A stretch of DNA of 5,630 bases from Thioalkalivibrio sp. (lineage in GTDB: Bacteria > Pseudomonadota > Gammaproteobacteria > Ectothiorhodospirales > Ectothiorhodospiraceae). Below the pieces are notes generated by a model. It saw nothing but the letters and a program-made list of their open reading frames with translations, made no database searches and was not told the origin of the DNA. This document shows positions 1 through 5,470 of the stretch, piece after piece (positions within the stretch are counted from its first letter, which is position 1; every line of letters starts with the position of its first letter). The stretch covers positions 1-5,630 of the forward strand of contig JAGTVE010000246.1 of assembly GCA_018224485.1 (NCBI GenBank), written 5' to 3'. A program made the position numbers and the translations under genes.

Positions 1-745
1 GATCGGGCAGCTCGGAGAGATCGCTGATCACCGGCACCTCCGGCGGCCGCTCGGCGGGCGCATCGTGGTCATCGCGCTGCAGGTGCACCGCTGCCAGGCC
101 CGCGGCGCGCGCTCCCTCTGCATCCTCAGCCCAGGAGTCGCCGACGTGTACGGCCTGCACGGGTCGCACACCGAAGCGCCGGATCGCGGATTGAAAGATC
201 TCCGCATCCGGCTTCGCTACGCCCGCCTCGGCCGCGATCAGGACCGCATCGACTGCCGGCAGCAGATCGAGGCCCGCGCACACGGCGGTGAGGCGGGCGT
301 CGAAATTGGAGACGATCGCCAGCCTGAGGTCCGCGCGACGCAGCGCTGCTAGGGCCTCCGGCACCTCCGGGTATACCCGCCAGACCGCCGCGTCGGCGAA
401 CCGCGCATACACGTCGTCGAAGAAGGCCTCGAAGTCCATCGGACCGAGCCCCGCGAACACGCGCTGCACCAGAATCCGCCACCACTCCCGATCGACGCGG
501 TCATTGCATGCACGGTCTCCGGGCCGGTACGCAGGTCGCGGCATCGCCCCGAACTCCCCGTGGAAACGCCGTTCCAGCAGGTCGGCCAGACCCTCGGGGG
601 CAGGAAGGCCATGGACCCGCGCCCGTTCCGCATACACCTCACCAAGCGAGCCGCGCAGCTGAAACAGCGTGCCGAATGCGTCCAGGCACACGAGGTCGAT
701 GCCGTCGATCAGGGGTGGTTGCGGATACCGGTGAGGTGCGGGCAA
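1..745 (-). CDS. HAD-superfamily hydrolase, REG-2/HDHD3-like, C-terminus cut by the window edge
   Basis: Open frame of 248 codons with no stop before the window edge. It carries the HAD phosphohydrolase signatures in order, counted from the TTG at 745: motif I LDAFGTLF with nucleophile Asp22; an alpha-helical cap at about 35-125; motif II VSNFD with Ser146; motif III Lys178 in AGVAKPDAEIF; and motif IV HVGDSWAEDAEGA with Asp203 and Asp208 for Mg2+. The VSNFD and GDSWAED wording resembles the REG-2/HDHD3 branch of subfamily IA, probably a soluble cytoplasmic phosphatase of unknown substrate. The residue two after the nucleophile, usually Asp in HAD phosphatases, is Phe here. The start is uncertain: no ATG fits and no good Shine-Dalgarno is visible. 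TTG at 745 leaves room for the first beta strand, CTG at 712 is possible, and GTG at 691 leaves only three residues before the nucleophile. It lies 40 bases after the small Cys protein and may be cotranscribed with it. Few residues are likely missing at the C-terminus. Confidence 0.85.
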   Translation of the reverse strand, partial: MPAPHRYPQPPLIDGIDLVCLDAFGTLFQLRGSLGEVYAERARVHGLPAPEGLADLLERRFHGEFGAMPRPAYRPGDRACNDRVDREWWRILVQRVFAGLGPMDFEAFFDDVYARFADAAVWRVYPEVPEALAALRRADLRLAIVSNFDARLTAVCAGLDLLPAVDAVLIAAEAGVAKPDAEIFQSAIRRFGVRPVQAVHVGDSWAEDAEGARAAGLAAVHLQRDDHDAPAERPPEVPVISDLSELPD

Positions 746-785
746 AGCGTTTCGGGCAGCAGGGGGTCGAGGCCGCGGGGATCGG

Positions 786-995
786 TCAGTCGCGGTTGGG
801 GTCGCGCCGCCGCCCGGGCGGGGCCTCGCGGCGGGAGCCGTCCTTTTCGCGCAGTACCCGCGCGGTGTTCTTGGCCGGGTCGCTGAACACGAAGCGTCCG
901 GCCAGCACGCAACCCTTCATGCCCGGTTCGCAGGGCCGACCCAGCACCCGCTGGCACTCGCCCTTCACCTCGTGAGGACAACCCCAACCGCCCAT
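786..995 (-). CDS. Small conserved-looking four-cysteine protein of unknown function
   Basis: A 69-residue protein starting at ATG 995. I do not know a function or name for it. The N-terminal half has four cysteines (6, 14, 22, 29) with spacings of 8, 8 and 7, in a pattern GCPHEV-x3-C-x7-C-x2-GMKGCVL, followed by the aromatic stretch GRFVFSDPAKN (33-43). The C-terminal third is charged, rich in Arg and Pro, and looks disordered. Four regularly spaced cysteines in so small a protein suggest a bound metal or disulfides; this is inference. No signal peptide or membrane segment is visible, so it is probably cytoplasmic. I have the impression of similar short proteins in other gammaproteobacteria, but cannot name a family. 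A weak Shine-Dalgarno-like GGGTGA lies just before the start. The neighbouring reading frame over the same bases lacks this pattern. The HAD hydrolase begins 40 bases downstream. Confidence 0.7.
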   Translation of the reverse strand: MGGWGCPHEVKGECQRVLGRPCEPGMKGCVLAGRFVFSDPAKNTARVLREKDGSRREAPPGRRRDPNRD

Positions 996-1034
996 GCTTC
1001 ACCCGACGTCGTGTATCCGGTTCCTAATTTACCA

Positions 1035-1058
1035 CGGGGCCGGAGCTGGATGGCCCCG
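1035..1058. repeat. Seven-base-pair GC hairpin upstream of the small Cys gene
   Basis: CGGGGCC (1035-1041) and GGCCCCG (1052-1058) are perfect inverted copies around a 10-base loop. The hairpin lies about 40 bases upstream of the small Cys protein's start. On the minus strand it is followed by TGGTAAATTAGG, not by a T-run, so it is not a convincing terminator. It could be part of the 5' leader, a remnant of a REP-type repeat, or chance in GC-rich DNA. Confidence 0.4.
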
Positions 1059-1094
1059 GGGATCGGCCTCGTGCAGGGTTCGCCCCGGCCCCCC

Positions 1095-1184
1095 GTAGGA
1101 GCGAGCCTGCTCGCGAACGCGCCGCAGGCGCGGCAGATGCCGGGGCCAGTCCAGCGCCCATTCGCGTGCGAGGCACGCTCCCAC
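1095..1184. repeat. Inverted pair of REP-like hairpins (REPIN-like doublet)
   Basis: Two related hairpins face each other. Copy 1, plus strand 1095-1117, reads GTAGGA, stem GCGAGC, loop CT, stem GCTCGC, then GAA. Copy 2, minus strand 1184-1161, reads GTGGGA, stem GCGTGC, loop CTC, stem GCACGC, then GAA. Apart from the A/G at base 3 and one extra loop base, they differ only at one stem pair, A-T in one and T-A in the other, so pairing is kept. Between them lies a third hairpin, CGCGCC-GCA-GGCGCG (1118-1132). GTAG/GTGG-headed stem-loops arranged head-to-head are typical of REP doublets (REPINs), which in pseudomonads and Stenotrophomonas are spread by RAYT transposases. No RAYT gene is present here. 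The element sits between the lysS terminator and the next gene. Confidence 0.8.
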
Positions 1185-1205
1185 ACGGCCACCCTGGCGT
1201 GGGAA

Positions 1206-1232
1206 ACGCCCCCTCACGGCGATCGGGGGCGT
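1206..1232 (-). terminator. Probable intrinsic terminator of the prfB-lysS unit
   Basis: On the minus strand ACGCCCCC (1232-1225) pairs perfectly with GGGGGCGT (1213-1206) around an 11-base loop. The stem begins with the last base of the lysS stop codon and is followed by TTTCCC. The eight-pair GC-rich stem and its position are as expected. The U-run is short, so termination may be incomplete or helped by Rho. Confidence 0.6.
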
Positions 1233-2734
1233 CAGGCCTCGGGACGCATGTGCGGAAACAGCAACACATCGCGGATCGATGCGGAATCGGTCAGCAGCAT
1301 CACCAGGCGATCGATGCCGATGCCCTCTCCGGCCGTCGGGGGCAGACCGTATTCCAGGGCACGGATGTAATCCGCGTCATAGTGCATGGCCTCGAGGTCT
1401 CCCGCCTCCTTCTCCCGCGCCTGGGACCGGAACCGTTCGGCCTGGTCCTCGGGGTCGTTGAGCTCGGAGAATCCGTTCGCGATCTCGCGGCCGCCGACGA
1501 AGAACTCGAAACGGTCGGTGACAAAGGGGTCCGCGTCGCTGCGGCGGGCCAGCGGCGAGACCTCGGTGGGGTAGGCGGTGATGAAGGTGGGATCCAGAAG
1601 ATTCGGTTCGACCGTCTTCTCGAAGACCTCGATCCACAGCTTGCCCAGACCGTATTCGGGCTTCAGCGGAATCCCGAGGTCCCGGCAATGGGCCCGCATC
1701 CGCTCCGCATCGTCGAGGTCCGCGTCCCCGATCCCGGGGTTGAAGGCGACAATGGACTCGCGCACCGTCAGTCGCGCGAACGGCGGTGCAACGTCGTGAC
1801 GCTGCCCCTGGTACTCGATCACGGTCGTGCCAAGCACCTCCCGGCACAGCCCCCGCACCAGTTCCTCGGTACGATCCATCAACTCGTGATGGGTCACGAA
1901 GGCCTCGTAGAACTCCAGCATCGTGAACTCGGGGTTGTGCCGCGTGGACAGCCCCTCATTGCGGAAGTTGCGGTTGATCTCGAAGACCTTCTCGAAGCCG
2001 CCGACCACCAGCCGCTTCAGGAACAGCTCCGGGGCGATGCGCAGATACAGGTCCATGCCCAGCGCGTTGTGATGGGTCACGAAGGGCCGTGCCGTCGCAC
2101 CGCCGGGGATGGTCTGCATCATCGGGGTCTCGACCTCGAGGAAACCGGCCCGCGTGAAGTAACGACGGATGTATTCGATGATCTGCGTTCGCTTGCGAAA
2201 CAGGTCCCGCGTCTCGATCGACGTGATCAGATCGGCATATCGCTGCCGGTAGCGGGTCTCGAGATCGGAAAGACCATGGAACTTCTCGGGCAATGGCCGC
2301 AGGCTCTTGGTCAGCAATCGCAGTTCCGTCGCCTTTACCGACAACTCGCCGGTGCGGGTCCTGAACAGGGTGCCCCGCACGCCCAGCACGTCGCCGAGAT
2401 CCCACTGCTTGAAGGCCGCGTAGACGCCCTCCGGCAGGCCGTCGCGCTGCACGAACAGCTGGATGTCCCCGGACATGTCGCGCAGGGTCGCAAAACTCGC
2501 CTTGCCCATTACCCGCTTGCCGAGCATCCGGCCGCCGACCGCCACCTCGATGCCCGACGCCTCCAGCGCCTCCGAATCGGTCCCGTCGTGCCGGACATGC
2601 AGGTCGGCGGCCAGGCTGTCGCGGCGGAAGTCGTTCGGGAACGCGAGGCCGTCGTCGCGCAGGGCCGCGAGCTTCTCGCGCCGTTGCGCGACCAGGCGGT
2701 TCTCGTCGGGATCCTGTGCATCCATCCGTCTCAC
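1232..2734 (-). CDS. lysS: Lysine--tRNA ligase, class II
   Basis: Cytoplasmic enzyme that charges tRNA-Lys with lysine using ATP. The 500 residues align by eye with E. coli LysS (505 aa) end to end. The N-terminal OB-fold anticodon-binding domain spans about 60-145 (GRMLGKRVMGKASFATL). Class II motif 1 is FLEVETPMMQ (198-207), followed by the IPGGATARPF loop. Motif 2 is RNFRNEG through HNPEFTMLEFY (255-276), and motif 3 is GIGIDRLVML (471-480). The catalytic site appears intact, with no frameshift or insertion. The GTG at 2734 overlaps the prfB TGA as GTGA, which points to translational coupling. An ATG three codons later (2725) is an equally good start, giving 497 aa, and is perhaps likelier since E. 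coli-type proteins show little conservation before this point. No separate promoter is evident, so it is probably expressed with prfB. A hairpin terminator follows the stop. Confidence 0.97.
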   Translation of the reverse strand: MRRMDAQDPDENRLVAQRREKLAALRDDGLAFPNDFRRDSLAADLHVRHDGTDSEALEASGIEVAVGGRMLGKRVMGKASFATLRDMSGDIQLFVQRDGLPEGVYAAFKQWDLGDVLGVRGTLFRTRTGELSVKATELRLLTKSLRPLPEKFHGLSDLETRYRQRYADLITSIETRDLFRKRTQIIEYIRRYFTRAGFLEVETPMMQTIPGGATARPFVTHHNALGMDLYLRIAPELFLKRLVVGGFEKVFEINRNFRNEGLSTRHNPEFTMLEFYEAFVTHHELMDRTEELVRGLCREVLGTTVIEYQGQRHDVAPPFARLTVRESIVAFNPGIGDADLDDAERMRAHCRDLGIPLKPEYGLGKLWIEVFEKTVEPNLLDPTFITAYPTEVSPLARRSDADPFVTDRFEFFVGGREIANGFSELNDPEDQAERFRSQAREKEAGDLEAMHYDADYIRALEYGLPPTAGEGIGIDRLVMLLTDSASIRDVLLFPHMRPEA

Positions 2735-3826
2735 AACCCGCTCTTGAGGCTGGCCTCGATGAACGGATCGAGATCGCCATCCAGCACAGCCTGTGTATTG
2801 CCGACCTCAACACCCGTCCGCAGATCCTTGATCCGCGACTGATCCAGCACGTAGGAGCGGATCTGGCTTCCCCAGCCGATGTCGGACTTCGCGTCCTCCT
2901 CCGCCTGTTTCTCCGCGCTGCGCTTCTGCATCTCCATCTCGTAGAGCTTCGCCTTCAGCTGTTTCATCGCCGTGTCCCGGTTCTTATGCTGGGAGCGGTC
3001 GTTCTGACAGGCCACCACGATCCCCGAGGGGTTGTGGGTGATCCGGATCGCCGACTCCGTCCGGTTCACGTGCTGCCCCCCTGCGCCACTGGCCCGGTAG
3101 GTGTCCACGCGCAGGTCGGCGGGGTTGATCTCGATCTCGAAGGAATCGTCGATCTCGGGGGAGGCGAAGACTGCGGCGAAGGAGGTGTGGCGCCGGTTCC
3201 CGGAGTCGAACGGGGACTTCCTGACGAGCCGGTGCACGCCGGTCTCGCTGCGCAGCCAGCCGAAGGCGTACTCGCCCTCGAACCGCACCGTCGCGCTCTT
3301 GATGCCCGCGACATCGCCCTCGGAGAGTTCGATGATCTCGGTGCTGAAGCCCCGACGCTCGCCCCAGCGGAGGTACATGCGCAGCAGCATGTTCGCCCAA
3401 TCCTGCGCCTCGGTACCCCCGGATCCGGCCTGGATGTCCAGGTAGGCATTCGCCGCATCCATCTCGCCGGAGAACATCCGACGGAACTCGAGGCCCTCGA
3501 CCCGCCGATTGATCTTCGCGAGATCGGACTCGATCGCCGAGACCGTCTCGGCATCCTCGTCCGCCTCGGCGAGCTCGAGCAGGTCCTTGCTGTCTTCCAG
3601 TTGCCCTTCGATCTCCCGGATGTCGAGGACTATCGCCTCCAGCTGAGCACGCTCGCGTCCGAGCGCCTGCGCCCGGTCCGGTTCGTTCCATACATCGGGC
3701 GACTCGAGTTCGCGCATGACCTCCTCAAGCCGCTCTTCCCGCTCGGCGAAGTCAAAGATACCCCCTAAGGCCTTCCAGGCGGCCTTGCAGGTCAGCGATG
3801 TTGGCGTAATACGCGTTCAGTTCCAT
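2731..3826 (-). CDS. prfB: Peptide chain release factor 2, with programmed +1 frameshift
   Basis: RF2 recognises UGA and UAA in the ribosomal A site and triggers peptide release. The gene is in two frames. ATG 3826 gives 24 residues, MELNAYYANIAD through LRGYL, ending at an in-frame TGA (3754-3752). A +1 shift on CTT then joins DFAEREERLEEV and the remaining 328 residues, for 364 in all (E. coli RF2 has 365). Domain 1 is the coiled N-terminal region. The codon-recognition tripeptide SPF is at 204-206 and the catalytic GGQ at 249-251 within SGAGGQHVNRTES. Residue 245 is Ala, the usual residue at the site where E. coli K-12 carries Thr246. The start is chosen because MELNAYY aligns with the E. 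coli N-terminus; the open frame continuing upstream runs into repeat DNA and is not coding. A purine-rich CGGAAG lies about ten bases before the ATG. RF2 level feeds back on the frameshift: scarce RF2 lets the UGA pause and shift. Confidence 0.97.
3752..3766 (-). promoter_or_regulatory. prfB: prfB +1 programmed frameshift site
   Basis: The minus strand reads AGGGGG-TAT-CTT-TGA-C. It has an internal Shine-Dalgarno element (3766-3761), a three-base spacer, the slippery CUU codon, the in-frame UGA stop and a C that weakens termination. As I recall it, this is the same core as in E. coli prfB. After the shift the frame reads GAC TTC GCC, continuing into RF2 sequence. Both halves being recognisable RF2 rules out a sequencing error. 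Confidence 0.96.
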
Positions 3827-3856
3827 GGGAGATGCTTCCGTCCAGAAAAGCCGCTT

Positions 3857-3865
3857 ATTATAGCA
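3857..3865 (-). promoter_or_regulatory. Extended -10 promoter for prfB-lysS
   Basis: The minus strand reads TGC-TATAAT: a perfect sigma-70 -10 hexamer (3862-3857) with an extended TGn motif (3865-3863). It stands out in very GC-rich DNA. No good -35 is found at 16-18 bases upstream, which fits an extended -10 promoter. Transcription would start near 3850, giving a leader of roughly 24 bases to the prfB ATG. A palindrome GTGAC-A-GTCAC (3890-3900) lies just upstream and could be an operator or chance. Confidence 0.65.
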
Positions 3866-3903
3866 AGACATCGCCCCGCGCGGACTAGTGTGACAGTCAC
3901 GCA

Positions 3904-4067
3904 CTCTCCCCTCTCCCGCTTGCGGACAAATCCGCCGGGAGCGGATTTCGAACCGCCGCAGGCGGGCCCGAAGGGCGGAGGGCAGGATGCCCGGAGTAAC
4001 GGGGCCGGGGGTGAGGGCCGGGGCCGGCGCCGCACCCCCACCCCTCCCCCGCAAGCGGGGGAGGGGG
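3904..4067. repeat. Composite block of inverted repeats between the COG4255-type gene and prfB
   Basis: About 164 non-coding bases made almost wholly of hairpins: AAATCCGC/GCGGATTT (3928-3948, 8 pairs, 5-base loop); CCGCC/GGCGG (3953-3965); GCCC/GGGC (3966-3976); GGGGGTG/CACCCCC (4007-4039); and a 12-pair stem CCCCTCCCCCGC/GCGGGGGAGGGG (4041-4066). The outer edges are imperfect inverted copies of each other, CTCTCCCCTCTCCCGCTTGC at 3904 and the GCAAGCGGGGGAGGGG stretch at 4051-4066. CCCTCTCCCGC-AAGCGGG hairpins of this style are common dispersed intergenic repeats in GC-rich proteobacteria; that likeness is from memory. There is no coding sequence and no transposase. The last stem lies just past the end of the upstream gene and could slow transcription, but lacks a T-run. 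Confidence 0.7.
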
Positions 4068-4103
4068 AATTTCATCGTCGGGGGTGGCGCGGTGCCATGA
4101 GAG

Positions 4104-5021
4104 TTAGCCTCGGGCTCCCGGTGCAGTGGCTGCCAGGGTCTTCTGCCGCCGCCAGAAGCGGCGCCAGTCACTGTGCCGCAGCCGCAGGACGGCGGTGCCC
4201 GGGTCGTGCAGCCGCAACTCGTCGGCTCCGCCCGCGCGCAGACGGGTCAGGCGTGGGGCCAGGAGATCTCCGGATAGTGACGCGAGCATCTGATCCCGAC
4301 GCCCGGAGTGCTCTCCACGCTGGAACGCGTCCAGCACCGTGAGGTCCGCCTCGCGGTCCAGCGGGTCGGCCGACCACGCCACCCCGGCAGCCTCGGCCAG
4401 CCAGGCGGCGATCGCCCCGCCCCCGGCAATGCCGCGTACCGCTGGTGTAGCGTCGGGAGTACCCGGCGACCAGAACCAGAGCCCATGTACCGGAGCACGC
4501 CCCCTGCTCGCACGCTCCTCGTTCACCGGATGGTTGAACCACGCCATCTGCACCGAGGTTCCCAGCACCTGCAGGCGCTGGGCGGCCGCGCTCTCCAGGC
4601 GCGGGGTGCGGATCGGCCGGCCAAGCGCGGCCGAGGGCGGTGGCATGTTCCAGTCACCCTCCGCATCAAGTTCCAGCTCGAACAGTGCGGGCGAGGTCTC
4701 GCGAAGTGCGGCGGACGCCACCTCGAGCTCAGGAAGAATCGACTGCACGAGCGCCGCAGTATCCTCGGGGCCCAGATCCTCGACCGCCTGCGCCACGGCG
4801 TCGGTCATGCCGGCGGTCAGCGAGACCGGTACCCCGAGCCAGCGTCGTCGACCCGAGACAGAGGGCCTGAAGCCCAGCCTGAAGGCGGCCGCGTCCTCCC
4901 AGCCGATGGCCGGGCTCGGTGCCACCTCCCCGCGTCCGAGCATCTTCGCCAGCAGCGCGGGCGTCCCCGGGTCGGGCACCTCGCCCGGCCGGGGCCAGAG
5001 ACCGGGTATCAGCACTTCCAT
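4104..5021 (-). CDS. Uncharacterised COG4255-type protein (often annotated phosphoglycerate mutase)
   Basis: A 305-residue soluble protein from ATG 5021 (309 if GTG 5033 is used). It opens with MEVLIPGLWPRP. Its best landmark is VQMAWFNHPVNEERASRGR followed by APVHGLWFWSPG (about 157-187), a pattern I associate with the proteobacterial COG4255 group. That group is often labelled 2,3-bisphosphoglycerate-independent phosphoglycerate mutase. I see neither the RHG motif of dependent mutases nor the metal-binding Asp/Ser/His motifs of independent ones, so the enzymatic name is doubtful. The C-terminal third holds a Gly/Ala-rich segment (GIAGGGAIAAWLAEAAG) and ends in a basic DWRRFWRRQK tail. The GTG at 5033 overlaps the PsiE stop as GTGA. 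I prefer ATG 5021 because GGAAGG lies 11 bases upstream and the MEVLIP opening suits the family. It is probably cotranscribed with the PsiE gene. Related genes in some proteobacteria lie next to recJ, which is absent here. Confidence 0.75.
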   Translation of the reverse strand: MEVLIPGLWPRPGEVPDPGTPALLAKMLGRGEVAPSPAIGWEDAAAFRLGFRPSVSGRRRWLGVPVSLTAGMTDAVAQAVEDLGPEDTAALVQSILPELEVASAALRETSPALFELELDAEGDWNMPPPSAALGRPIRTPRLESAAAQRLQVLGTSVQMAWFNHPVNEERASRGRAPVHGLWFWSPGTPDATPAVRGIAGGGAIAAWLAEAAGVAWSADPLDREADLTVLDAFQRGEHSGRRDQMLASLSGDLLAPRLTRLRAGGADELRLHDPGTAVLRLRHSDWRRFWRRQKTLAATAPGARG

Positions 5022-5029
5022 CAGTCTGG

Positions 5030-5461
5030 TCACCTTCCGGATGAATCGGCGCGCTCGTGGTCCGCCCCCTCGCCACCCTCGTCGACGTAGGGAAAGCGGA
5101 CGTGACCATAGCGCAGCACGAGAACCGCCAGCGTGATGAGCAGGATGCCGACGGCGGCCCCCATCAGCTGCCAGAACTCCATGGCCTTCATGTCGATGAT
5201 GATGTAGCGGGCAAGTGCGACGATCGCAATGTACAGCGGCAGGCGGACCGGCAGGCGTCCGGACTTGTAGTAGATGCCAACCATCGCCAGCACCTCGAGG
5301 AAGATGAACAGCAGCAGCAGGTCCGCCAGTGTCACCTCCAGGTTCCTAACCATCAGCACGATCTCCTGGAGGATGGCGACCACGGTCGCCACCGCAATCA
5401 CGGCCAGCACCGCAATCTCGGTCCCCTGCAATGCCCGCCGGGTCAGCTTGTCCAGATCCAT
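5030..5461 (-). CDS. psiE: PsiE-family (phosphate-starvation-inducible) inner membrane protein
   Basis: A 143-residue integral membrane protein with four predicted hydrophobic helices at about 13-37, 44-63, 74-90 and 97-117. The PsiE hallmarks are LLLLFIFLEVLAMVGIYYKSGRLPVRLPLYIAIVALARYIIID (given here as positions 48-90), in particular GIYY at 62-65, RLPLYIAIVALARYIIID at 73-90, and the Asp90 following the third helix. The C-terminus (120-143) is acidic, hydrophilic and probably cytoplasmic. In E. coli psiE is induced by phosphate starvation and controlled by cAMP-CRP, but the molecular activity is unknown. No Pho box was recognised upstream, so phosphate control cannot be assumed here. Start ATG 5461 has GGGG six bases upstream. 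Its stop overlaps a GTG of the downstream gene, and the two are probably one operon. Confidence 0.88.
   Translation of the reverse strand: MDLDKLTRRALQGTEIAVLAVIAVATVVAILQEIVLMVRNLEVTLADLLLLFIFLEVLAMVGIYYKSGRLPVRLPLYIAIVALARYIIIDMKAMEFWQLMGAAVGILLITLAVLVLRYGHVRFPYVDEGGEGADHERADSSGR
5033..5038 (-). promoter_or_regulatory. Ribosome binding site favouring ATG 5021
   Basis: GGAAGG on the minus strand lies 11 bases before ATG 5021 and directly abuts GTG 5033. The spacing is rather long for the ATG but impossible for the GTG, so the ATG is the better start. The site lies inside the last codons of the PsiE gene. Confidence 0.5.
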
Positions 5462-5466
5462 ACAAT

Positions 5467-5470
5467 CCCC
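5467..5470 (-). promoter_or_regulatory. Ribosome binding site of the PsiE gene
   Basis: GGGG followed by ATTGT lies five bases before ATG 5461 on the minus strand, a suitable Shine-Dalgarno position. It supports this start over any longer frame. Confidence 0.5.

Noticed and set aside
709..1002. A 97-codon minus frame overlapping the small Cys gene
   Set aside because: It overlaps the four-cysteine protein in another frame and is Arg/Gly/Pro-rich without pattern, whereas the chosen frame has regularly spaced cysteines.
1166..2842. A 558-codon plus-strand open frame
   Set aside because: It is antisense to lysS, which is an unmistakable full-length enzyme. Long opposite frames are expected in such GC-rich coding DNA, and its protein shows no known pattern.
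2716..3768. A 350-codon plus-strand open frame
   Set aside because: Antisense to prfB throughout. It is rich in Leu, Arg, Val and His with no domain pattern, so it is a mirror of the RF2 codons.
4041..4066. Terminator for the COG4255-type gene
   Set aside because: The stem is very strong, but no T-run follows on the minus strand and it belongs to the repeat block. It may still slow transcription.
3827..4171. Upstream continuation of the first prfB frame to ATG 4171
   Set aside because: The extension crosses the repeat block and promoter and encodes low-complexity Pro/Arg/Gly sequence. RF2 alignment places the start at 3826.
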